This document shows, piece after piece, positions 26,438 to 33,555 of a DNA stretch of 47,259 nucleotides; within the stretch, counting starts at the first letter, position 1; each line of letters opens with the position of its first letter. The position numbers and the translations under genes are program-made. The notes beneath the pieces were generated by a model, which saw nothing but the letters and a program-made list of their open reading frames with translations, was not told the origin of the DNA and did no database searches. Source of the stretch: an uncultured Clostridiaceae bacterium (GTDB lineage Bacteria; Bacillota; Clostridia; Lachnospirales; Lachnospiraceae); contig CAMHJT010000002.1 of the NCBI GenBank assembly GCA_946185495.1, positions 1 through 47,259 on the forward strand, in the 5' to 3' direction.

Positions 26438-28060
26438 ATGGCGGAGTTTCCGGAAAGACTGCTGTATCCGGACGGATATGATTATAAAAGTGAACGAAAA
26501 TTCAGGGATTTTGGGTTTATCAAGCCCCTGCAGATTGAGGACATGATCATCTTAGTCAAGCAGAGCTACAGGGGGTTTCATGACCTGAAGCTGCAGGACT
26601 ATTTTTTGACCGATCCGGAGGTGCTGGAGTACCGGATGCAGATTGTGGAGGATCTGGTGAATAATCCGGCGTTATACGAGGTGTTTGTGAAGGCCATTCC
26701 GATGCTGCAGAACGTCACGGATATGCGGCAGACGATGGACCGGATGTTTACGGTGGAATCTTCCCTGACCTCCGTGCGGTATCTGGAGTCCTACCAGGAG
26801 GTGGTGGAGCTGTTCGCCTGCGGGCTTAAGGGAGCCAATCTGACCTCAGAGGGACTTGGCAGGCTGCGGGATGCGGTGCTTGCCATCTATGAGGGGGAGG
26901 AATACGCGAATCTTGTGAAGGAGCTCGCCACTGTGGAGGTGCGTTTCGGAGACCTGAAAAGCCTGACGATAGGGATCAATCTCGACGGTGACATGTCGGT
27001 GCAGGAGGCGGGGATCGTCTCTGTGGATACCCGGCCGTTCCATGCGGGAACGCTGATGGAGAAGCTGCTCAAAAAGGATCCGGAAAAGACCGGTTCTCTG
27101 ATGTCGCCGATCTATCCGCTGCAGAGGGGGCTGCACGGGGAGGAACTGAAAGCACTCAATTACTCCGTCCAGTCGGCGCTCAATACCATCTATTCGAAGG
27201 CGGTTAAGAGCTTCGGCCCGGTGGTGCGGAATTTCTTCAATGTCAATACGGCTGTGTTTACCGGGCTCCTGGATGACATCCGTTTTTTGACTGCGGGCGT
27301 GAAGTTTATTTTGTCCATGAAGGAGAAGGGGTTTTCGATGTGTCGTCCTGTCATCGCCCCGGTGGAGGAGAAGCGGTGTGACCTTGTCGGGGTCTATAAC
27401 CCTGTCCTTGCGGACAAGCTGATTGAGAAAACGGTGGTGGGAAATGCCTTTTCCTATGATGAAAACGGGAGATTTTATCTGGTGACAGGCCCTAATCACG
27501 GCGGAAAATCCATCTTTCTCTATTCTGTCGGGATGTGCCAGGCACTGTTCCAGCTTGGATTTTTTGTGCCTGCGCAGAGCGCGGTGATGAGCCCTGTGAC
27601 TGGAATCTATACGCATTTTCCGTCTTCTGATGAGGGAAATTATGGAAAGGGGCGCCTGGAGAGTGAATGTGCCCGTCTCGCGGCGATCATGGAGCAGCTT
27701 ACGGAGACGGACCTGCTTTTGATGGATGAATCCTTTTCCAGCACGAGCGGGCTGGAGGCGAGCTATATCGCGACAGAGGTCATCACAGGCATTGGCGTGA
27801 TCGGGTGCGGCGGACTGTTTGTCACGCACATCCACGACCTGCCACAGAAGCTTGAGATCTATAACAGCCATCCGCAGAATAAGGGAAAGATCGATAATCT
27901 TGTCGCACTGATGGAGAATAAGGACAGCGGGACCCGCAGCTACCGGATCGCGAGAACCACGCCGGACGGCTTAAGCTACGCGAAGGATATCGCCGGACGG
28001 TACGGGCTGGATCTGGAAGGGATTTTGCGGCATAACAGTTCCACTGCCGCGCCGCATTAA
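26438..28060 (+). CDS. MutS-like ATPase lacking the mismatch-recognition domain
   Basis: 540 aa, start behind AAAGGAGGGCTTGCAAT. The N-terminal half is helical and resembles MutS core/clamp regions; no domain I mismatch wedge (FxE) is present. The C-terminal ATPase has Walker A GPNHGGKSIFLYSVGMCQ, Walker B DLLLMDESFSSTSGLEAS and GLFVTHIHDLPQK. There is no Smr or coiled-coil tail, so it is distinct from MutS2. Similar stand-alone MutS-like proteins are common in Firmicutes, with unclear function. It converges with the minus-strand Tim44-like gene with a 41-bp gap. Confidence 0.85.
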   Translation: MAEFPERLLYPDGYDYKSERKFRDFGFIKPLQIEDMIILVKQSYRGFHDLKLQDYFLTDPEVLEYRMQIVEDLVNNPALYEVFVKAIPMLQNVTDMRQTMDRMFTVESSLTSVRYLESYQEVVELFACGLKGANLTSEGLGRLRDAVLAIYEGEEYANLVKELATVEVRFGDLKSLTIGINLDGDMSVQEAGIVSVDTRPFHAGTLMEKLLKKDPEKTGSLMSPIYPLQRGLHGEELKALNYSVQSALNTIYSKAVKSFGPVVRNFFNVNTAVFTGLLDDIRFLTAGVKFILSMKEKGFSMCRPVIAPVEEKRCDLVGVYNPVLADKLIEKTVVGNAFSYDENGRFYLVTGPNHGGKSIFLYSVGMCQALFQLGFFVPAQSAVMSPVTGIYTHFPSSDEGNYGKGRLESECARLAAIMEQLTETDLLLMDESFSSTSGLEASYIATEVITGIGVIGCGGLFVTHIHDLPQKLEIYNSHPQNKGKIDNLVALMENKDSGTRSYRIARTTPDGLSYAKDIAGRYGLDLEGILRHNSSTAAPH

Positions 28061-28101
28061 TTGACCGGCATGCTCCAACGAAACGACATGAATCCGAACA
28101 G

Positions 28102-28863
28102 TTACCTGATCTCCTCAATATGGCTGAAATTCCAGGCATGGATGTTGAATTCGATAATGGGGCTGCCACAGTACGCGCATACCTTCGCGCCGAGCCCGGA
28201 CAGGGGCGCGCCGCAGTTGGGGCAGTTGAGGCCGAGGGCATGGTCCGCTTCATGCTCCACGAGCTGGCGGTCCTGGATATAGATCAGGTCGGTATTGAAT
28301 TTGGTCTGGTATTTGTAATCCCTGGAGCCTTCCAGCAGTTCTCCCTGTTCTGAGGTAATGTAGTGGAAGCTCTCAAGCGAAGACTGGAAGGTGATGGTAC
28401 ATCTTCCGGCTGTTTTCCGGTACTGGCAGATCTCGGTTCTGTGAATCCTGGCCTGTTCAAAATGTTCCTGCCGCATGCTGGCGGCCAGCATCCCAAGATG
28501 GTTTTCCAGCTGCTGCTGAAGCTCTGAGCTGCCTTCCGAAAGCAGGCCGGGATTGGAGCTTGTAACAGCCTGCAGATAGCTGGTCAGCAGGTTTTCAGCC
28601 CGTTCCTTCATCTCGTCATAATGAAATTCAGGGAAATCCTTTACAATCTTCGGAAGCAGAAGGCTTGTCATGGCAGAAACCGATTTCGGTGTGGTGGAAT
28701 ACTCCTGCTGCATCTGTCCGGCAGCTTCGGATATGCTGTCCGTGCCAAACAGAGTGCTGGTGACCTGGGATATCCTCTTTTTGGCGTACAGGTAGGCACA
28801 GAAGATAGCGATCAATATAGCAAGGATCAGAACCAGAATAATGATAACAGGTATAAAACGCAT
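28102..28863 (-). CDS. membrane protein with Tim44-like domain and zinc ribbon
   Basis: 253 aa, start behind AAAGGAGAATATT. One N-terminal helix (FIPVIIILVLILAILIAIFCAYLY) is followed by a linker. A domain then has the Tim44/MlaC-like pattern PKIVKDFPEFHYDEMKERAE, YLQAVTSSNPGLL, ARIHRTEICQYRKTAGRCTITFQ and VEHEADHALG. A single C-terminal zinc ribbon has LNCPNCGAPL and KVCAYCGSPI. Probably anchored with the folded part in the cytoplasm. The SPFH gene lies directly upstream on the same strand, and both proteins share zinc ribbons. Confidence 0.75.
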   Translation of the reverse strand: MRFIPVIIILVLILAILIAIFCAYLYAKKRISQVTSTLFGTDSISEAAGQMQQEYSTTPKSVSAMTSLLLPKIVKDFPEFHYDEMKERAENLLTSYLQAVTSSNPGLLSEGSSELQQQLENHLGMLAASMRQEHFEQARIHRTEICQYRKTAGRCTITFQSSLESFHYITSEQGELLEGSRDYKYQTKFNTDLIYIQDRQLVEHEADHALGLNCPNCGAPLSGLGAKVCAYCGSPIIEFNIHAWNFSHIEEIR

Positions 28864-28913
28864 AATATTCTCCTTTAAAAACGCCAGCTATGATGTGGCA
28901 GGATTGCAATAAG

Positions 28914-28963
28914 AAACCCATCTCACACCGCCTTCCGGGGAAGGCGGGTGAATGGGTTTTTTG
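28914..28963 (-). terminator. terminator between the SPFH and Tim44-like genes
   Basis: The stem AAACCCA / TGGGTTT with inner CCGCCTTCC / GGAAGGCGG gives a strong hairpin. On the minus strand it is followed by TTTCTTATT and on the plus strand by TTTTTTG, so it may work both ways. The rest of 28964-29054 holds nothing recognised. Confidence 0.6.
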
Positions 28964-29054
28964 TGCGTAAGGGCGCATTAGGAATATTCCGGGCAGAGCC
29001 GGACGTGCCCCCGCGCGTCGGGCAGGGGGTAACCCCTCTGCCTGATCGGATATG

Positions 29055-30386
29055 TTACTGAATATCATTCTCGTCAAATACGTCTCCGCACTCCGGACAG
29101 AATTTCGGCGGATGATGCGGATCCTCCGGCTGCCAGCCGCACTTGTCACAGCGGTATAACGGAGCGTCTGCAGGTTTCTTCGCACCACATTCCTGGCAGA
29201 ACTTGCCTTCATTGACAGCGCCGCAGGAACAGGTCCAGCCCTGTGAGGGAGCGGGTTTCTTGGCACCGCATTCTTTGCAGAACTTGCCGGTGTTCATCGC
29301 GCCGCAGGAACATTTCCATTCCGCCGCGCCTCCGGCAGCAGGTGCAGCTGCAGGTGCCGGAGCGGCCTGCTGTTGCTGTCCCATGGCGAACAGGCTGGCT
29401 GCGTTCATGCCTCCTGCGTTGGTGGCCATATTCATGCCCGCAAATGCCATCATCGGACCTGTGGAGGTGTTGGAAGCGGCTGCTTTCATTGCCTCTGCCT
29501 GAGCGCCGACTAAGGTTGCGGCTGCCATATTCGGGTTGCGGTATACGGCGGTCTTCTGAAGCTCGGTGATCATCTTCTGATCCTCTGGCGGCAGTGTGAG
29601 AGGCGCCATATTGAAGCTTACGATCTCGATGCCGCGGAGCTTGCTCCACTTTTCATCCAGCAGCTTGTTCAGGATGCCGGTGAGTTCCACAGCGTGCGCG
29701 TTGACCTGATTGTAACGGATTCCAAGGTCGGAGATCTGTGCCAGCGCCGGTCCTAACTGGGTGACGATCTCGGCTTTTAACATCTTGTCCATTTTGTCCT
29801 TGGTATAGGTCTCTGTGACATTGCCGCATACATTGGTGTAGAAGAGCAGCGGATCAATGATGTGGTATGAGTAGTCGCCGTGGCAGCGGACAGACACATC
29901 CACGTCAAGTCCGATATTGTTGTCTACCACGCGGAATGGGATCGGATTCTGGCTTCCGTAGGTATTGTTCATGATCTCCTTCGTGTTGAAGAAGTAGATA
30001 CGCTGATCCTTTCCGGTATCTCCGCCGAAGGTAAACCTTCTGCCAATCTGGGCGAAGGTCTTCTTGATGTTCTCCCCTAAGCTGCCGTAGAGCAAACTCG
30101 GTTCGGAGGAGGTGTCATAGAGAAATTCTCCTGCTTCCGCGCAGAACTCCGCTACCTTGCCCTGATCCACGATGATCATGCACTGGCCTTCATTGATGGC
30201 GATCACGGAACCGTTCGTGATCAGGTTGTCGTTGGAATCATTCTTCGTGCCAAATTTGCTGGAGGTACGGTGATGACCCTTGGTGACTAAGACGTTGTCC
30301 GGCAGGGAGTCACAATAGAAATACTCTCTGTACTGGTCAGCGGCAACGCCCCGGATGGAACCTGAAATTGCTTTAATTAATGACAT
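29055..30386 (-). CDS. SPFH-domain protein with three C-terminal zinc ribbons
   Basis: 443 aa, start behind AAAAGGAGAACATT. The SPFH/Band-7-like region (about 15-290) contains QYREYFYCDSLPDNVLVTKG, GSVIAINEGQCMIIVDQGKV and FYTNVCGNVTETYTKDKMDKM. A Met/Ala/Gln-rich linker (about 295-355) leads to CSCGAMNTGKFCKECG, CSCGAVNEGKFCQECG and a last pair CDKCG and CPECG. This is the virion-core-like SPFH group, related to Bacillus YdjI which works with PspA at the membrane (family knowledge). No pspA is in the window. No signal peptide is present. Confidence 0.85.
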   Translation of the reverse strand: MSLIKAISGSIRGVAADQYREYFYCDSLPDNVLVTKGHHRTSSKFGTKNDSNDNLITNGSVIAINEGQCMIIVDQGKVAEFCAEAGEFLYDTSSEPSLLYGSLGENIKKTFAQIGRRFTFGGDTGKDQRIYFFNTKEIMNNTYGSQNPIPFRVVDNNIGLDVDVSVRCHGDYSYHIIDPLLFYTNVCGNVTETYTKDKMDKMLKAEIVTQLGPALAQISDLGIRYNQVNAHAVELTGILNKLLDEKWSKLRGIEIVSFNMAPLTLPPEDQKMITELQKTAVYRNPNMAAATLVGAQAEAMKAAASNTSTGPMMAFAGMNMATNAGGMNAASLFAMGQQQQAAPAPAAAPAAGGAAEWKCSCGAMNTGKFCKECGAKKPAPSQGWTCSCGAVNEGKFCQECGAKKPADAPLYRCDKCGWQPEDPHHPPKFCPECGDVFDENDIQ

Positions 30387-30410
30387 AATGTTCTCCTTTT
30401 TTTATATATT

Positions 30411-30442
30411 TGCGGCAGTACAGAAAGATTCCGTCTGCCGCA
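30411..30442 (-). other. hairpin in the SPFH leader
   Basis: TGCGGCAG and CTGCCGCA form an 8-bp stem with a 16-nt loop between the MCP stop and the SPFH start on the minus strand. A-rich, not T-rich, sequence follows it in that direction, so a terminator role is not supported. Confidence 0.4.
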
Positions 30443-30466
30443 TGGTTTGCGTTAGGTAGGAATGGC

Positions 30467-32224
30467 TTAAATCTGGAAGTTGTTGATGATCTCCTGCAGG
30501 CGGTCGGAAGAGGCTGTCACCTCGTCGCTGCCGTCCTTGACGGTACCCATCGCGGAATTGATGTTCTCGGAGGTTTCTGTTACAGCCTCGGCGGAAGCGG
30601 CGTTTTGCTCCGCGATTGCGGACAGATCCGCAACCAGATCCGTAATGCCGGAGAAGTCCGCAGTCAGGGCTTCGTTTATCTGTTCCAGAGTCTTGATCTG
30701 TACCTCTATGCTCTGTACGCTCCGCACGATCACGTCGAACTTCTGTCTGGTATTGGTAACGCTGTTTGACTGCTTCTCGGAAGCATCCTTCACGATCTGG
30801 CTCTTCTTGAACGCTGTTTCAGAGTTTCGCTGAAGCTCTTCGATCATGTCCGTGATAATATGTACCGACTGGGAGGACTGGATCGCCAGTGCGCGCACCT
30901 CGTCGGCAACCACCGCAAAGCCCTTGCCGGCTTCCCCGGCCCTGGCTGCCTCGATGCTGGCGTTTAGGGCCAGCAGGTTGGTCTGGCTCGAGATCTGTGA
31001 GATCATGGCGCTTGCCTCGCTGATCCGCTCCGTTGTGGTACCGATCGTATCGATAACCTTGAAGATCGCGTCCAGCGCGACATGTGTATGTTTGGTGGCT
31101 TCCATCAGTTCCCGGATCGCGTCGCGGCCTTCATTGGTGGCCGCCTCAATCTGGCTGTTCTCGGTGAGCAGCTGGGTTGCACACTGCGCGGAATCCTCTA
31201 CAATTTCGTACATGGAGCGTGTGGATTGTGATATCTTCTCGGTGTCATCTGCCTGATGGTTGGCTGCCTGAGCAAGCTCTCCCAGAGCCTGGCTGATATT
31301 CCTTACGGATTTCTGCGTGGAGTCCACGGTACCGGTCATGTTCGTGGAAGAGTGAGACAGGTGGTCGGAGGAATCCATCAGGACGCCTACGATCTCACGA
31401 AGCTCGTTTTGCAGATTGTTGACCGCGGAAGCCATATGTCCGAATTCATCCCTGGAGTCTATATTCAGCGGAGCGGTTGTCAGATCATTCTCCCGGAGGG
31501 AGTTCAGCTTGGTGTGGATTCCCAGCGCCGCGCGCGCCATATACCTGGTCATGATGATACTGAAGATACCTACAATGACGATGACGATGACGATCACGAT
31601 GCTGGTTATGATAATCCGCTCCCGGATTTTCTGGTTCATGGCCTCTGTCTGATGCTCCTTGTAAAGGTTGACAATATATTGCATGGAGGCGAGGGATTCC
31701 CTGGTCGCAGCGAAGGAGTCCATCTGTTTGTCGATGGAGCCGCGGCGGCTCTTCATGGAATAGGTTCTCTGCCAGAGGGAAAAGCCGACTGTAAAGGAGG
31801 AGATCAGGTCAGCCAGACACTCTTCGTTCTCTGTCAGCGTCTCGTAGTAGAGCTCAGGATATTCTACTGTGACATCCGCGAAGTCGTTGATCTCGTCCTG
31901 GACATGGACGATCTTTTCATCATACAGATCCATCTGTTCCTTCTGCCGGTCGGAGATTTCGCTGGTAGCCTTCTTGTCCTCCGGAATTCCCTGTTCATAG
32001 TCGATGACACAGAAATTCAAGCAGGCCTGGGAAGCCTGGTAGTAGTCGCGGTCGGCACTGATCAGGTCGTTGTTCAATCGGAAAGTCAGGTCATTTAATT
32101 TTCTTGTGGTATCGTCTACCCACTTGATCTCCCAAATGAATACGCCGGCCACCGCAATAGTAAGAATGATCAATGGAACGGATACCAGGGCAAGTTTGGT
32201 CCGCAGTTTGAGATTTTTTAACAT
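30467..32224 (-). CDS. methyl-accepting chemotaxis protein with extracellular sensor
   Basis: 585 aa, start behind GAGGAGGGATGAC. Helix 1 (about 12-32), a roughly 165-residue extracytoplasmic helical sensor of four-helix-bundle type (with [19 protein letters not shown]), helix 2 (about 205-230, [17 protein letters not shown]), a HAMP linker, then a long coiled-coil signalling domain. The hairpin tip, [20 protein letters not shown] followed by [15 protein letters not shown], is canonical. No C-terminal NWETF pentapeptide and no che or flagellar genes are present, so the output may not be motility. Confidence 0.92.
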   Translation of the reverse strand: MLKNLKLRTKLALVSVPLIILTIAVAGVFIWEIKWVDDTTRKLNDLTFRLNNDLISADRDYYQASQACLNFCVIDYEQGIPEDKKATSEISDRQKEQMDLYDEKIVHVQDEINDFADVTVEYPELYYETLTENEECLADLISSFTVGFSLWQRTYSMKSRRGSIDKQMDSFAATRESLASMQYIVNLYKEHQTEAMNQKIRERIIITSIVIVIVIVIVGIFSIIMTRYMARAALGIHTKLNSLRENDLTTAPLNIDSRDEFGHMASAVNNLQNELREIVGVLMDSSDHLSHSSTNMTGTVDSTQKSVRNISQALGELAQAANHQADDTEKISQSTRSMYEIVEDSAQCATQLLTENSQIEAATNEGRDAIRELMEATKHTHVALDAIFKVIDTIGTTTERISEASAMISQISSQTNLLALNASIEAARAGEAGKGFAVVADEVRALAIQSSQSVHIITDMIEELQRNSETAFKKSQIVKDASEKQSNSVTNTRQKFDVIVRSVQSIEVQIKTLEQINEALTADFSGITDLVADLSAIAEQNAASAEAVTETSENINSAMGTVKDGSDEVTASSDRLQEIINNFQI

Positions 32225-32266
32225 GTCATCCCTCCTCTTGTAGTACGCTCAAAAATAATTATATCT

Positions 32267-32295
32267 ATTATAACATTTATCTTGATATTCGTAAA
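32267..32295 (-). promoter_or_regulatory. sigma-A promoter of the MCP gene
   Basis: On the minus strand a weak -35 TTTACG is followed after 17 bp by TATAAT with an extended-10 TGT, about 43 bp before the MCP start. Confidence 0.55.
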
Positions 32296-32335
32296 GAAAA
32301 ATTGTGCAGATTAACAATAACACATCACAACAATC

Positions 32336-32364
32336 TTGTTTTCTGCCGTAAAATCATATATAAT
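32336..32364 (+). promoter_or_regulatory. sigma-A promoter of the TIR gene
   Basis: -35 TTGTTT (32336-32341), 17-bp spacer, -10 TATAAT (32359-32364), 71 bp before the start codon. It is divergent from the MCP promoter. Confidence 0.6.
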
Positions 32365-32435
32365 AAGAGCAGGAATTGTAGGGAGAACCGTAAAAATGAC
32401 AGCTTTGGCTAACGCATCGGAAGGAGATGACTGGA

Positions 32436-33344
32436 ATGATGGACAAGTATGTGTTTATCAGCTATTCTTCTAAGGATCTTTCAAGCGTGGAGAAGGTTCT
32501 GGGAGTATTGGAGAGAATGAAGGTTCCCTATTGGAAAGCGCCGGAGCGCATACCTGCGGGATCGAGCTACGCGAGGGAGATACCTGCGGCGATCCGGAAC
32601 TGTGAGGCGTTTCTTCTGTTTGTATCGGCTTCTTCACAGAAGTCTGTCTGGGTGGAGAAGGAGATCGATACGGCTGTGTGGTTTCACCGCCGGATCATTC
32701 CGATCCAGCTGGATCTGGAACCGTTTAACGACACGTTTCGATTTTATTTGAACAATGTGCAGATGCTGCCGTATTGCGTGAACCTGCCGACCTCCATCGC
32801 GGAGCTGAAGAACCTGATGGACCTGCTGATCCTGTCCGGCAGCGGGAAGGATGAGGAAGAGCAGGAGGCAAGACGCCGCAGGCAGAGGGAGGAACCCGGG
32901 ATCAGGAGCGCTCCGTTGAAAAAGGCCGGCCCGGCAGACCGCCGCAGGATCTTTACAAATGATCCCATGCCGGAGTACTGCAGGTACTGCGGGGGCACGC
33001 TGGAAAAGACGGATGCAGGAGACTGTATCTGCCAGCAGTGCGGGAAGATGAATTACGACGATCTGCAGACTATCCGCATGTTCCTGGAGAAGAACGGTCC
33101 CAGCTCCGCGGTTGTGATCGAACAGGCAACAGGGATCAGGCGCAATGTGATCAACCGGTATTTCCGGGATGAGTATCTGGAGATACCGCAATTCTCAACG
33201 GTCATGCGTACCTGCACGCAGTGCGGCAGAGCGATCCGGACAGGCAGCCTGTGCGATAACTGCAAATTAAAGCCGAAGACATCTTCTGGCATCTATGTGA
33301 ATGAGGAGTACCGAGGGAAATGGCGTTCCAGCGGACCGAGATGA
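32436..33344 (+). CDS. TIR-domain protein with two zinc ribbons and an HTH
   Basis: 302 aa from the ATG at 32436, 9 nt after AAGGAG; the ATG at 32427 overlaps that site. The N-terminal TIR domain (about 4-135) has YVFISYSSKD, the loop PERIPAGSSYAREI and the segment SVWVEKEIDTAVWF. Glu76 aligns with the catalytic Glu of NAD-cleaving TIRs such as SARM1 (WVHKEI). A basic linker is followed by zinc ribbon 1 (CRYCGG..CQQCG), a helix-turn-helix-like block (IRMFLEKNGPSSAVVIEQAT, INRYFRDEYLEIP) and zinc ribbon 2 (CTQCG..CDNCK). The HTH between ribbons recalls the YvyF type. No Thoeris ThsA or other known defence partner is adjacent. Confidence 0.85.
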   Translation: MMDKYVFISYSSKDLSSVEKVLGVLERMKVPYWKAPERIPAGSSYAREIPAAIRNCEAFLLFVSASSQKSVWVEKEIDTAVWFHRRIIPIQLDLEPFNDTFRFYLNNVQMLPYCVNLPTSIAELKNLMDLLILSGSGKDEEEQEARRRRQREEPGIRSAPLKKAGPADRRRIFTNDPMPEYCRYCGGTLEKTDAGDCICQQCGKMNYDDLQTIRMFLEKNGPSSAVVIEQATGIRRNVINRYFRDEYLEIPQFSTVMRTCTQCGRAIRTGSLCDNCKLKPKTSSGIYVNEEYRGKWRSSGPR

Positions 33345-33385
33345 CAGATTGCAAACCGGTGATCGTTAAGTTTGCTTCGAAGTAT

Positions 33386-33526
33386 CAGGCGATTGCGAAA
33401 CAATACACTTTTTGACCGGCTTTGTGCAAGTTCTATATTTTTTTCTGGCTAACGTTCTTGATGCCGGCGAAAAATATATATCATGCACAAATCCTTGATC
33501 TGCATTTCGGGTTTCGCAATTGCCTG
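33386..33526 (-). repeat. family-1 inverted-repeat element, copy D (complete, reversed)
   Basis: Ends CAGGCGATTGCGAAAC and GTTTCGCAATTGCCTG are 16-bp inverted repeats with one mismatch or two. The family loop sequence reads on the minus strand (CGCCGGCATCAAGAACGTTAG). The inner arms TTTGTGCA and TGCACAAA replace the GC-rich arms of other copies. TTCGAAGTATC (33376-33386) and TTCAAAGTATC (33527-33537) are flanking direct repeats with one mismatch. It ends 30 nt before the cyclase start. Confidence 0.85.
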
Positions 33527-33555
33527 TTCAAAGTATCAGAAGGAGGAATTGCCGG

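Noticed and set aside
30411-30442. terminator between the MCP and SPFH genes
   Set aside because: The hairpin is followed by an A run, not a T run, on the transcribed strand.
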